Notes: generated by a model not told the origin, from the sequence alone. A stretch of 64,000 nucleotides of DNA from Mucilaginibacter sp. (GCA_030445275.1 JAUCSE010000088.1:1-64000), one strand, 5' to 3'; shown: positions 20,189-30,567, counted from the stretch's first letter. Numbers and translations: made by a program.

Positions 20189-20576
20189 TGGTAGTATCTG
20201 TTTTTGGTTTGCGGTTGTCTTTTTTGAACTGTTGGTATAGGTGCTGCAAATCATTCAGCTCAATATCCAGTAGGTGAATATTCCTGAAAAACTCGGGCAG
20301 CTCCTGCTGCATAAAACGTTCTTTACGGATAGCTTTTATTTTAACAGCACCATCCAGTGCCACAAAAAGGCCCATCCCTCGTTTGTTGATGATTACCTCC
20401 TGGTTTTGCAAAAGCTCGTAAGCCCGGTTAACTGTATTGGGATTTACCTCCAATTCAATGGCCAGGTCGCGTATCGAAGTTATTTTTTCTCCCGCCGGCC
20501 ATTTGCCTGTCAATATATTTTCGCTTACTGCCCCGGCAATCTGCAGGTATATGGGTTCGTTTTCTTTAAAATCCAT
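20175..20576 (-). CDS. GntR family (YtrA-type) transcriptional regulator
   Basis: MDFKENEPIYLQIAGAVSENILTGKWPAGEKITSIRDLAIELEVNPNTVNRAYELLQNQEVIINKRGMGLFV is a canonical GntR winged helix. Confidence 0.93.
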   Translation of the reverse strand: MDFKENEPIYLQIAGAVSENILTGKWPAGEKITSIRDLAIELEVNPNTVNRAYELLQNQEVIINKRGMGLFVALDGAVKIKAIRKERFMQQELPEFFRNIHLLDIELNDLQHLYQQFKKDNRKPKTDTTNENE

Positions 20577-20587
20577 GTGCTGTATAA

Positions 20588-21379
20588 TTAAGCCTGCTTT
20601 TCTTTTAACCGGTAATAAGCCGCCGTCCAAAACAAAAGCGCCACAATTAAATACAAACCCAATGCATAAACTTCCTTATTGTCTTTCAGGTTGAGAATAA
20701 CGATATGTCTATTTTCCCAGAAAGCGACATTAGTTAACAGAAGCGCGGGTCTGGTGTCTTTATGCAGCATTAAATCCAGTAAAAATTTATTGCCATACAT
20801 TGAAATAGCCAGCACAATAAAAAACAAAAACGCCGTCTTTATAAAGTGAAGTTTTTCAAAAAATATGGCACCATAAAATGCTAAGGAATGCATAAATGCG
20901 TATAAGGCTAATACAAGAAATAACAAGGGAAACTGCAGCCCCCCCGGCCTTTGCATCAGGTCAAACATTTCAGGTTGCTGTTGTGAAAAATGCTTGATGT
21001 TTAATAAAAACAGCATTACCATGTAAAAACTTGCCGTAATCACTAAAAACACGATTATAAATGAATACAACCAGGCCACCAGATATTTTTCAAAATGGCT
21101 GGCCGGCAAGGACAGTTTGGCTATCACCTTTTTATTGTTCCCGTATTCGGCAAATATGGTGCTGGTGAATATAGTTCCGCCCAGCAAAAGCATCCAAACG
21201 TAAAGTAACATCTGAAACATGGGATCGAGCGAAGTATTGATAAGATAGATGAGAAAGCTGCCCCCCATTACCATGACACCCATCAACACCGCAGCGGACA
21301 TGAGGTAACTTTTATAATGCTCCTGACTGTGCTTTATAAACAACTTGCTAAACCTGTCAGTATTAAAGAAATTTGACAT
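20588..21379 (-). CDS. ABC-transporter-associated integral membrane protein (permease)
   Basis: Six-TM-like hydrophobic protein located between an ABC ATPase and a GntR regulator. Confidence 0.7.
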   Translation of the reverse strand: MSNFFNTDRFSKLFIKHSQEHYKSYLMSAAVLMGVMVMGGSFLIYLINTSLDPMFQMLLYVWMLLLGGTIFTSTIFAEYGNNKKVIAKLSLPASHFEKYLVAWLYSFIIVFLVITASFYMVMLFLLNIKHFSQQQPEMFDLMQRPGGLQFPLLFLVLALYAFMHSLAFYGAIFFEKLHFIKTAFLFFIVLAISMYGNKFLLDLMLHKDTRPALLLTNVAFWENRHIVILNLKDNKEVYALGLYLIVALLFWTAAYYRLKEKQA

Positions 21380-21383
21380 ATAA

Positions 21384-22217
21384 CTAAGCTTTTAATAATT
21401 CAACTATATTTTTGTTCCCGCCGATGATTGCGTTAAACAGTAATTCGAGGTCAACCTTACTGAATTTGCCGGTTGTATTCTGTAGGATGACGTTACTTCC
21501 CCGCATATCCTTTTCCTCGTGCAACACTTTTAAGCCTTCTATATCGGTATAAAAACCAAACGTCAGTTTTTCAACTACTTCGTCCATCAGGCGATTAACT
21601 ACAATTTCCTTTTCGTGCAAAATCAGCAGGGTATCTATTAGGCTGTCCAGGTCTCGCACCTGGTGGGTAGAGATCACGATACAACGCTCTTCAGTTAATA
21701 CAGAAGCGATCAATTTACGAAATTGTACTTTCGACGGGATATCCAGCCCGTTTGTAGGCTCGTCCATAATCAACAGGCTCGTGTTGGTTGCCAGACCAAA
21801 GGCAATGATCGCTTTTTTTTGCTGTCCGAAAGATTGTTTATCCATCACCGCGTCTTCATCAACATCCAAAACTTTCAGGTATCTATAAAAATCAGATTTG
21901 CTGAATTTCGGGTAAAAGCCCGCTGTATTGGCAACAAACTGAGCCGGGGTAAGCGAAGGTACATAAAGATTTTCGGCCAGGAAATAGATCTCTTCCAACA
22001 CAGAAACTGGTCTGTCCGAAACGTTGGTGCCATTAAGCAAACAAAACCCTTCTTGCGGATATGCCAATCCAGCTATATTTTTTAACAACGTTGACTTACC
22101 GGCACCATTTTTCCCCAGCAAGCCATAAATATGCCCTTGCTCCAAAACCAGGTCCAGATCCTTAAACAATAAAGTTTGCCGGTTATAGCCAAAGCTTAAG
22201 TTCTTAATTTCGATCAT
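21384..22217 (-). CDS. ABC transporter ATP-binding protein
   Basis: Walker A GLLGKNGAGKSTL, Walker B LLIMDEPTNGLDIP. Confidence 0.95.
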   Translation of the reverse strand: MIEIKNLSFGYNRQTLLFKDLDLVLEQGHIYGLLGKNGAGKSTLLKNIAGLAYPQEGFCLLNGTNVSDRPVSVLEEIYFLAENLYVPSLTPAQFVANTAGFYPKFSKSDFYRYLKVLDVDEDAVMDKQSFGQQKKAIIAFGLATNTSLLIMDEPTNGLDIPSKVQFRKLIASVLTEERCIVISTHQVRDLDSLIDTLLILHEKEIVVNRLMDEVVEKLTFGFYTDIEGLKVLHEEKDMRGSNVILQNTTGKFSKVDLELLFNAIIGGNKNIVELLKA

Positions 22218-22328
22218 TATGAGTAACAGTGTGTTGGTTATCTAATACACAACAATATAATTGATTGTTTTCGGAATTTCCAAACGATTTGCCTGATTAA
22301 TTTATGGTTATCCAGGTTAAATTACCCC

Positions 22329-22344
22329 TTCAGTAACCACTGAA
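22329..22344. promoter_or_regulatory. Inverted repeat TTCAGT-aacc-ACTGAA in divergent intergenic region
   Basis: Perfect 6-bp arms with 4-bp spacer between the ABC/GntR operon (starts 22217, -) and the TBDR gene (starts 22480, +). Confidence 0.4.
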
Positions 22345-22479
22345 TAATTGACAATATTTCCCTTCCCGATCTCAAATGTTAAATTTTGATTATCAATAAG
22401 TTAACAATTTAATTGCAGCTATTTATTCAGTATTCCTCCCAAATTGACGAATTGATTTGCAAAAAAATCACTTGAACAT

Positions 22480-25206
22480 ATGAGGAATAAACTTTACCTA
22501 ATCGTCGTTTTTCTTTTTCTTTCTTCTGTTGCCGCGGCCCAAAATGCGGCTTTGAAGGGACAAATAACGGATGAAAACACCAAAGAACCCTTAAGCGGTG
22601 CATACGTGCATTTTGATGGTCAAAAAGGAGGATCAATAACCGATGCTTTCGGACATTACCAGATCAGCGGGATATTGCCCGGATCCTATAAAGTAAAAGT
22701 AAAATATATTGGTTACAAGGAATACGAGCAGCATATTGACCTTTCAGCAGAAAAAGCGGTCATTTTAAATATGACGCTTAGCGAAAAAACTGAAGCACTA
22801 AAAACGATAAGTGTATATGCAAAGGCTAACGCGGAGTCTGAAACGTCCTCCCGCCGTTCGGAGAAAAACGCGGGTAATGTTACCAATGTGATTTCGGCAC
22901 AGGCCATGCAAAGATCGCCGGATATCAGTGCGGCCAATGCGCTGCAACGGGTGTCTGCTGTAACATTGCAGCGCAACAGTGGCTCTGATGAAGCATATGC
23001 CATCATCAGGGGATTGGAGCCCCGCTATAACAATACCTTAATTAACGGTGTAAAGGTTACCAGTCCTGACCCTGTATCCAGGTTTGTATCCCTGAGTATA
23101 GTTCCATCCGATCTTTTAGAGAAAATTGAGGTCAGTAAAACCTTAACCCCGGATATGGAAGGTGATGCCATAGGTGGCACAGTGAACCTGGTGTTTAAAG
23201 ATGCCCCCGAGTACGAATATTTTACAGCAAATGGAGCAATTGGATATAGTACCTTATTCTTTAACCGGAAATTTGACAATTTTGATCATGGCGCTGTTCA
23301 GAAACAAAGCCCGGCCAATAGGTTCGGCCCATCTTATAAAGCCAATCCCGGAAATTTCTCCAGAGCTAATCTGGACTTTACGAAGAAAAATGCACCCTTA
23401 ACCTCGCTACTAGGTTTCACTTACGGCCGAAGATTCCTAAAGAATAAATTAGGCTTTATTGTTGCGGATAGTTACCAAAACCAGTATTACGGCACCAATT
23501 CACAATTTAATATTGCTCAATTGGATACACGTCCTGAAAAAAATTTCCAACCGGTAATATCTGATGTAGCGAACCGCACGTATTCTACCCAGCAACTGAA
23601 CAATGGTCTATCAGCTCACCTGGATTACCAGTTTAATGACAAAAATAAGATAAGCCTGGATAATGTTTTCCTGTATACCCATATCGCTCAAACCCGGCTA
23701 AGCATTGATACTTCCATTTTAGGTGGTAATGGAGGCCGGTTAGGGCCGGGTACCGGAACCGTGTTTAATGATAACCGGTCAAATATTCAAAATCAGTATG
23801 TAGAGAACTTGAAATTGACCGGTAAACATGTACTTTCAAAACATTTTCTTTTTGACTGGGCAGGTGTTTATTCCAACGCCACGCAAAACGCACCTGACCG
23901 GGCAGACATATCCATCAATCACCTGATCAATCCTGATTTGACCAGTACCCCGGATTATTTTGATAATATTTCCAGGATATGGCAAAAAAGCGGCAATAAG
24001 GATCTAAGTGTCATGGCCAATCTGAGTTATAAAACAGCATTGGGAGAAAAAAATTCCGTTGAACTGAAGGCCGGAGGTTTGTACAGGCACAGTACCAGGT
24101 ATAATACCCAAAACGAATATACCTTAAGGCCTACCCCCACAGCAAATGGTGTAAAAAGCCCCTTTACAGATATTTATGCTGCTGACTGGATAGTTTATAA
24201 TGTTACTGGGACTACCACAAGTGATAAGGCTAATTATACCGCTTATGAAAATATCACTGCCGGCTACGGAGAATTTAAGTTAACACTGGAACAGTTAGAT
24301 ATAACCGGCGGTGTACGTATTGAAGGAACCAAGCAGGGATATGATACACATCCGGTGGTTTTGGATATCAGGAGTAATGCAAAAAAAACGTATACCGATG
24401 TTTTGCCCAGCTTAAATCTGAAGTATAAACTAAGCGACAAAGCAAACCTGAGGGCATCTTATTTTAAATCTATCGCTCGTCCTGCATTATATGAGCTGGT
24501 GCCTACTCCTACCCTTGGCGAAAGTACTGATGTTACCGGTAACCCATATGTTCAACATACAGAGGCTGACAATTATGATTTGCGATATGAGTTATATCCG
24601 GGTAAGGAAGAACAGTTTTTTGTGGGTGGTTTTTATAAAAATATTAAAAACCCTATAGAGTTTGCCCTAAATGCACTTTCCGGCGGTCAGCTTAACACCT
24701 CACCACAAAACTTCGGAACAGCTAAGGTTGCCGGGGCCGAGATTGTATACAGCAGATATTTTGGCGATGTTGGGTTATCCGGTAATTATACCTACACCTA
24801 TTCCAATATCAATACAACAAAGATCTATACCTCTACCGATGCGGCTGGTGTTACCACTTCGGTACCCAGGTTACAAAGCAGGCCGTTACAGGGCCAGACC
24901 GGAGATGTGGTTAATCTTTCCTTACTATATAAAAATGATAAGCAAAAAGCCTTTGTGCAGTTAGCCTATACCTACACCAGTAAAACTCTCGACCTGGTTT
25001 ATGGCAATTACGGTTATGATTATTATCAGCAACCACAGTCTTTTCTAGCCCTATCCGGAGAAAAGCAGGTGAGCAAACATTTTGTACTCACCGCAAAGGT
25101 CAATAACCTCTTAAATACACCAACTACCATTAAAATCAGCAACCTGATACAATCCAGGGATGTATCCAATGTAAGCTTTAATGTAGGTTTCCGTTACGCA
25201 CGCTAA
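22480..25206 (+). CDS. TonB-dependent receptor with carboxypeptidase-regulatory-like domain
   Basis: Signal peptide MRNKLYLIVVFLFLSSVAAAQ; CarboxypepD_reg-like domain; plug (ANALQRVSAVTLQRNSGSDEAYAIIRGLEPRYNNTLINGVKV) and barrel. Confidence 0.95.
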   Translation: MRNKLYLIVVFLFLSSVAAAQNAALKGQITDENTKEPLSGAYVHFDGQKGGSITDAFGHYQISGILPGSYKVKVKYIGYKEYEQHIDLSAEKAVILNMTLSEKTEALKTISVYAKANAESETSSRRSEKNAGNVTNVISAQAMQRSPDISAANALQRVSAVTLQRNSGSDEAYAIIRGLEPRYNNTLINGVKVTSPDPVSRFVSLSIVPSDLLEKIEVSKTLTPDMEGDAIGGTVNLVFKDAPEYEYFTANGAIGYSTLFFNRKFDNFDHGAVQKQSPANRFGPSYKANPGNFSRANLDFTKKNAPLTSLLGFTYGRRFLKNKLGFIVADSYQNQYYGTNSQFNIAQLDTRPEKNFQPVISDVANRTYSTQQLNNGLSAHLDYQFNDKNKISLDNVFLYTHIAQTRLSIDTSILGGNGGRLGPGTGTVFNDNRSNIQNQYVENLKLTGKHVLSKHFLFDWAGVYSNATQNAPDRADISINHLINPDLTSTPDYFDNISRIWQKSGNKDLSVMANLSYKTALGEKNSVELKAGGLYRHSTRYNTQNEYTLRPTPTANGVKSPFTDIYAADWIVYNVTGTTTSDKANYTAYENITAGYGEFKLTLEQLDITGGVRIEGTKQGYDTHPVVLDIRSNAKKTYTDVLPSLNLKYKLSDKANLRASYFKSIARPALYELVPTPTLGESTDVTGNPYVQHTEADNYDLRYELYPGKEEQFFVGGFYKNIKNPIEFALNALSGGQLNTSPQNFGTAKVAGAEIVYSRYFGDVGLSGNYTYTYSNINTTKIYTSTDAAGVTTSVPRLQSRPLQGQTGDVVNLSLLYKNDKQKAFVQLAYTYTSKTLDLVYGNYGYDYYQQPQSFLALSGEKQVSKHFVLTAKVNNLLNTPTTIKISNLIQSRDVSNVSFNVGFRYAR

Positions 25207-25219
25207 GCATAAAATCAAA

Positions 25220-26425
25220 ATGAAAAAAAGATACTATCATCTGTTAATAGTTGGCTGCTTGCTAACGATTATCCTTACTTCCTGTAAAAAACTGGAAGTA
25301 ACAACATTTACCAAGATCAAGATCCCTGCCTCCAGTCCAATTACCCCAGGCAATATCAGTGGTTTTGTTAAGGGAACCTTATTAACCGGTGAAACCTATA
25401 CGGTAACGGGCGACGTAACTGTTAAAAAAGGTGATACACTGGCCTCACAGCCCGGCGCTATCGTCATTGTTAAAAATAATGCACAGTTCACGATTCAGGG
25501 CGTATTGCAATTGCTGGGTAGCAAGGATCAGCCTATATTTTTCAATTCTGATTTAAACAAACCCGGCACCTGGGGTGGCTTTCAGGCGGATAGCGCGCAA
25601 GCCATCACCATTAAATGGGCGCATATCGATAATACAGGTGGGCCTGATGCTTCAGGAAGTGCCAGACGAACACTGGTTGTTAACAATCCTATTCCTGTTG
25701 ATATTGAAGATTCCTGGTTTACCAATGGGCAGGATGATCTGATGGGGCTTTTTCATGCCACGGTAACCATACTCAGAAATACCATCAGTTCCTCCGGAAG
25801 TACAGACGGCGAGGGCATCAACTTAAAATCGGGCGCTAAAGGTGTTGTAGCGTATAATGTGGTATTCAGCCAGGCAGGTAGCGGCATCAAGCTGGAAACC
25901 AGCCCCAGTATTCCTTTCCCGCAAACAGAGGTAGATGTTTATAATAACACCCTAGTATCCAATGGATGGCGTAGAGGTTCTGCAGAACCGGGGCGTGCCG
26001 TTTCTGTCGGTGTTAATGCTATCGGGCACATTTATAATAACATCATCGTTAATTGCTATCATGGTATTGAACTGTTCAGTGATGGCGACCTGGTGCATAC
26101 CACTTATGGAAATAACCTGTTTTATGCTACAGTTGATACCTATGCCGATCTGGTTGACCCATTACAAAAGATCAATATCAGGGACAATTTTTACCCTGCT
26201 TCCGGCTTGGGCAAACCGCAACCTACCGACCTGATCTCCAAAAAAACAGGCGACTTCAATCCTTTATTTGTAAAATTTGATGGCACCGTAGCTGCACCAA
26301 ATGGTTATCCGAATACTAATGATTTCCGGTTACAAAGCACCTCTCCCGCCTTTAGTGCCGGTAATACCAAATATAACCTTGATCTGGGAGCTTACACAAG
26401 TGATGGCAAAGGCAATCAACACTAA
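25220..26425 (+). CDS. Right-handed parallel beta-helix lipoprotein
   Basis: Lipobox LLTIILTSCKK; repeated short beta-strand/NNTI-type rungs (ILRNTISSSGSTDGEGINLKSG, VYNNTLVSNGWRRG, IYNNIIVNCYHGI). Confidence 0.75.
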   Translation: MKKRYYHLLIVGCLLTIILTSCKKLEVTTFTKIKIPASSPITPGNISGFVKGTLLTGETYTVTGDVTVKKGDTLASQPGAIVIVKNNAQFTIQGVLQLLGSKDQPIFFNSDLNKPGTWGGFQADSAQAITIKWAHIDNTGGPDASGSARRTLVVNNPIPVDIEDSWFTNGQDDLMGLFHATVTILRNTISSSGSTDGEGINLKSGAKGVVAYNVVFSQAGSGIKLETSPSIPFPQTEVDVYNNTLVSNGWRRGSAEPGRAVSVGVNAIGHIYNNIIVNCYHGIELFSDGDLVHTTYGNNLFYATVDTYADLVDPLQKINIRDNFYPASGLGKPQPTDLISKKTGDFNPLFVKFDGTVAAPNGYPNTNDFRLQSTSPAFSAGNTKYNLDLGAYTSDGKGNQH

Positions 26426-26515
26426 GTAACAAAGGTGATTTATTTGCGATTCATTAGCCTTTAATCGGGGCTATTACCATAATTTTACTTCACAGCAAAG
26501 TCAGTACAGCAATCC

Positions 26516-29251
26516 ATGATTAGAAAATATTTTTTGTTCAGCATGCTTAATGCTGGTTTATTTATTTCGCTTACCGCATGTCATCATATCAGCAATACCA
26601 AGCAGGCAACAGGGAATGAGCAGGTAAATATGCACAGTGCCTATGACGATAGTACGCTTAATCGTAGTATACTACCCGTTTTAATGCCCTACAACAGGAT
26701 TATTGATCCGGCGGGCCAGGTAATAACTTTTGGCGATGCCGGGGATGAAAATCACAGTATGGATATACGGCTGATACCCGGCAAACTTATTGCGGTAGAA
26801 GACAGATATGGGATAACATTAATTGATATTGTTGTAAAGAAGGTTATCAGCCGGTGGACCTATAGACAGAATACCCAGTATAGGGGGCTTACCAGTACCT
26901 ATTCGGGTTTGAAAGTTTTAAAGACAAATGATCAGACACAGATCTATTGGAGCGCGGCGGCGGGTAAGGGTAAAGATTCTAGATCGTACGTTTTTCAGGC
27001 CATTTGGGACGGCGAAAAGGTCAGCATTAAAAACACTTTTAATTTTAAGGCCGAAGGTGAATCGCCATTAGCTTTGCCAAATGATCTGGCCATCAATAAT
27101 GAAAACGGAACTAATTATTTGTATGTAGTTCTCAATGGCAATAATCAACTGGTAAAAATTGACCTGGCAACCAATAAAACCGTTTGGACAAAACCTACCG
27201 GCGTAGCTCCCTATGGTATTGTAATAGCAAAAAACAAAGCTTTTGTTACCAATTGGGCCGGCCCCGAAGCGGTGGACACCATAAACCGGGAAACAGCAGG
27301 CGTACCTTATGGCAAAACCTATATTGATCCTAAAACCGGGGCAACCGCACAGGGTACCGTTATGGTAATGGATTTAAATAAAGGCAATGTTATTAAGGAG
27401 ATACCCGTTGGATTACACCCCAACGCTATCATTAGCAGTACCGATGAGGATTTTGTATACATTGCCAACGGAAACAGTGATATGGTTTCTGTTATATCCA
27501 CAAATTCACTTCAAAGCGTTGATGCCATTGATGTAAAGCTTAATCCAGGCAAAAAAAGTTATATAGGCGATACACCTAATGCTTTGGCCATCAATACCGA
27601 TGGCACAATTTTATATGTGGCCAACGGATTGGATAATGCGGTAGCTATGGTGAAACTGGGTTCAAGAGCAGCAAACAAAGGGTTTGGGAATAGCCTGGTA
27701 AAGGGCTTTATACCTACCGAAGCGTATCCGGGTGGTCTCGCTGTTGACGGCAACACTCTGTTTGTAACCAACCTAGAAGGCGAAGGCTCACGCGTTAGCA
27801 GCAAGGAAATTGATAAAGCGGGTTTAGGTGGTGAAGTGGCCGAGAACATTCCGGCCGCATATAACTCGCACCATCAAAAGGCTACGGTTTCTATTATCAA
27901 TATTCCGGATGCCAATCAATTACAACAATATACCCAAAGGGTGCAAGACCTTAACCTGAGTTTCAGACAGCAGATAGCTAATTTATTGCCTCGTAAAAAC
28001 ATTCAGGCAAAACCTATACCTGAGCGTATTGGCGAGCCATCAGTGTTTAACCATGTGTTATATATTATAAAAGAGAACCGGACTTATGATCAGGTTTTAG
28101 GTGATATGCCTGAGGGTAACGGGGCCAAATCATTGTGTATCTATGGCGATAGCGTTACCCCAAATCAGCATAATCTTGCACGGAATTTTTTACTGCTTGA
28201 TAATTACTATGCATCGGGAAAATGTTCGGCAGAAGGTCACCAATGGACGGATGCTGCCATGGTGACCGATTATGTTGAAAAAAGCGTACGATCATGGTTC
28301 AGGAGTTATCCGCATGTGCAGGAAGATGCATTGGTTTATGATGGCAATGGCTTTATCTGGAACAATGCTGCTGATCATGGTAAAACGGTAAGAATATATG
28401 GAGAAGCTTGTGCAGTACATTTTGACGATAAATTAAGCTGGACAACTATTTATAATAATTATAAAGCCGGTAAGCCCTTTATATTTAAGAACACCAGCAC
28501 CATATCGCGGGTTAGACCCATGTTATCGCAAAACTATCCAGGCTCTGATGAACATAAGATCAATGAGCAATTAAGGGCAACCGCTTTCATCAAAGAGCTG
28601 AATGAGTACGAAAAGCAGCCCGGCGATCAGTTACCTCAGCTGATGGTTATGGCTCTGTCCGCTGATCATACCGTAGGAACCAAGCCGGGTTATCCAACAC
28701 CAAATGCAATGGTAGCTGATAATGACCTTGCCCTTGGCCGTATTGTGGAAGCAATATCCAAAAGCCGTTTCTGGAAAAACACGGTGATATTTGTTACCGA
28801 AGATGATTCACAGGCGGGTTGGGATCATGTTTCGGCGTATCGAACCACAGGTTTTGTAATAAGCCCATATAGCAGATTGCAAGGAAAGGTGAGTAAAAAC
28901 TACAACCAAACATGTATGGTACGTTCCATTGAGCAGATATTAGGTTTACCACCCATGAATATTATTGATGCAACAGCATTGCCCATGTTTGATTGTTTTA
29001 CCAATAAGCCTTCAAATTACACCTATCAGAGCATCCCTAACCACATCCCTTTAAATAATATCAATCCTAAATTAGCAGCGCTTAAAGGAACCGCCCTGCA
29101 CTTTGCTCAATTATCTTCCCGACCTGAATATGATCACATAGATGGCGGAAATGATGATGTAATGAACCGTATATTATGGTTTGCAGCTAAAGGGAAAAAA
29201 GCATACCCAGCTCAGCTGGCCGGCAAGGATACAGAAGATGAAAAAGAATAG
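26516..29251 (+). CDS. YncE-like beta-propeller fused to phosphoesterase/alkaline-phosphatase-superfamily domain (lipoprotein)
   Basis: N-terminal lipobox ISLTACHH; propeller repeats (GLHPNAIISSTDEDFVYIANGNSDMVSVIST; DTPNALAINTDGTILYVANGLDNAVAMV); C-terminal HVLYIIKENRTYDQVLGDM...GHQWTDAAMVTDYVEK...VIFVTEDDSQAGWDHVSAYRTTGFVISPY of phosphoesterases. Confidence 0.9.
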   Translation: MIRKYFLFSMLNAGLFISLTACHHISNTKQATGNEQVNMHSAYDDSTLNRSILPVLMPYNRIIDPAGQVITFGDAGDENHSMDIRLIPGKLIAVEDRYGITLIDIVVKKVISRWTYRQNTQYRGLTSTYSGLKVLKTNDQTQIYWSAAAGKGKDSRSYVFQAIWDGEKVSIKNTFNFKAEGESPLALPNDLAINNENGTNYLYVVLNGNNQLVKIDLATNKTVWTKPTGVAPYGIVIAKNKAFVTNWAGPEAVDTINRETAGVPYGKTYIDPKTGATAQGTVMVMDLNKGNVIKEIPVGLHPNAIISSTDEDFVYIANGNSDMVSVISTNSLQSVDAIDVKLNPGKKSYIGDTPNALAINTDGTILYVANGLDNAVAMVKLGSRAANKGFGNSLVKGFIPTEAYPGGLAVDGNTLFVTNLEGEGSRVSSKEIDKAGLGGEVAENIPAAYNSHHQKATVSIINIPDANQLQQYTQRVQDLNLSFRQQIANLLPRKNIQAKPIPERIGEPSVFNHVLYIIKENRTYDQVLGDMPEGNGAKSLCIYGDSVTPNQHNLARNFLLLDNYYASGKCSAEGHQWTDAAMVTDYVEKSVRSWFRSYPHVQEDALVYDGNGFIWNNAADHGKTVRIYGEACAVHFDDKLSWTTIYNNYKAGKPFIFKNTSTISRVRPMLSQNYPGSDEHKINEQLRATAFIKELNEYEKQPGDQLPQLMVMALSADHTVGTKPGYPTPNAMVADNDLALGRIVEAISKSRFWKNTVIFVTEDDSQAGWDHVSAYRTTGFVISPYSRLQGKVSKNYNQTCMVRSIEQILGLPPMNIIDATALPMFDCFTNKPSNYTYQSIPNHIPLNNINPKLAALKGTALHFAQLSSRPEYDHIDGGNDDVMNRILWFAAKGKKAYPAQLAGKDTEDEKE

Positions 29252-29255
29252 ATAA

Positions 29256-29355
29256 TTAAAATAGTGTCGTGGTGAACCCCAATACTTAAATTTAGACTTT
29301 GAGGATTGAGGAGCCTGTAACTGGCCAAAGGCGATAAATAAAAACAAGATGTTTC
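29256..29355 (-). pseudogene. Remnant of an outer-membrane beta-barrel protein C-terminus (unit 1, one frameshift)
   Basis: Reverse strand reads ETSCFYLSPLASYRLLNPQSLNLSIG-[+1 G]-FTTTLF*; matches unit 2 at 30568..30666. Confidence 0.6.
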
Positions 29356-29520
29356 CAAGGTCAGCGCAAAATGTTCTCCCAAGCAACACCCATAGTCTTA
29401 ATTTATTAATTTTCAGCCTATAAAAGTTTTTTAAACCGAAAATCTTGTTAAAGATCATCAATCTTCTCGTTTATTTTACCCGATTCAATGCATTCAAATT
29501 ATTCGTTAATAACTATGAAA

Positions 29521-30192
29521 TCAGAAAGATTTATCTACATTTATTTGCATATCAGATTTTCTAAATAATAGCCAAATTAATTCGATCAACATTGGTAGCA
29601 CAACTACCAGAGTTACATACCATCCCGATCGCGACTGATCGTTGAATTTTGTTTCACCATAGACAATAAGACATAGAAAAGCATTGGCAAGATAAGCGGC
29701 GGCGATACCTATAAAACATGCTCGGGTAGGATGTATGTTTTTTCTCTTAACAAATAAAAAGATTCCGCTGATTAGAATAATGCCCAGACCTGAAAATATA
29801 ACTTCCAGGCGCTGCAGTCCACTGGTACCTGCACGATGTAACAAAAAAGGAGCTTCTACTAATAGCGTACCAACCACAGAAAAAATAATCGATATCCATA
29901 ATGCGCGTCTAATAAAGAGTGCGGGCAACTGTTCTGAATTTAATAAACGCAAATGCAGCCAAATCATTGGCAAGGACAAAAAGAAAGGGAGCCCTACTAG
30001 TGCATGCCACCAATTACCTTCATTATTAGGTACTCTAAGTAAAAGCGCATCAAGCGGAGAGGTACCAAGTGCAAATGGCAACATAATACCAATTCCGGCT
30101 GTAATCCAAACGAGTAGCATTAGAATATTTGCCATTCGTGGTAAATGCAATTCATTAATAGTTTCTAGGGTTATTTTAGGGTTTGTTGCCAT
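29521..30192 (-). CDS. Multi-pass integral membrane protein, unknown function
   Basis: 223 aa with about 6-7 hydrophobic helices (MANILMLLVWITAGIGIMLPFALG, ALWISIIFSVVGTLLVEA, ...). Confidence 0.65.
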   Translation of the reverse strand: MATNPKITLETINELHLPRMANILMLLVWITAGIGIMLPFALGTSPLDALLLRVPNNEGNWWHALVGLPFFLSLPMIWLHLRLLNSEQLPALFIRRALWISIIFSVVGTLLVEAPFLLHRAGTSGLQRLEVIFSGLGIILISGIFLFVKRKNIHPTRACFIGIAAAYLANAFLCLIVYGETKFNDQSRSGWYVTLVVVLPMLIELIWLLFRKSDMQINVDKSF

Positions 30193-30333
30193 AAGTCTTA
30201 TTTTAATGCGACAAAAAAATAGTTGTCATTTATTAAGTTTTTTGAGCTTCAAGAATCCGCATAGGTAAATATAGTACTATTTATTGCATAGTACCATACA
30301 TTATACTGTTTTTATTTGAAGAAATAGTTAAAC

Positions 30334-30483
30334 GAAGAAAGAAAGGCAATTTGATGTGGAAGCTACCTTCGGAAACATTAAACAGAACTACGGGGTCCGC
30401 CGCTTTATTCTCGGTGATAAGGAAAAAGCAACGATCGAAACGAGGGCTACTTCCAATCGCTCAAAATCTAAAAAATGCATCTG
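30334..30483 (+). pseudogene. IS1182-like transposase C-terminal remnant
   Basis: Frame 1 RQFDVEATFGNIKQNYGVRRFILGDKEKATIE, then +1 frame GLLPIAQNLKKCI*, the two halves of the E-x-x-FGxIKxNxGxRRF...EWGLLxIAxNLKK block of IS1182-type transposases. Confidence 0.65.
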
Positions 30484-30567
30484 AAAGTACCTTTTTCCGC
30501 CTATTTTCTTTAAGTCCTGCTTATTCTTAAGCCTCAATAAAAAACTCTCCTTGCATTGATCTATTTG

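Noticed and set aside
29174-29461. 95-aa minus-strand ORF
   Set aside because: Wrong frame over the barrel-remnant repeat and the phosphoesterase 3' end; the coding-like signal is in a different frame.
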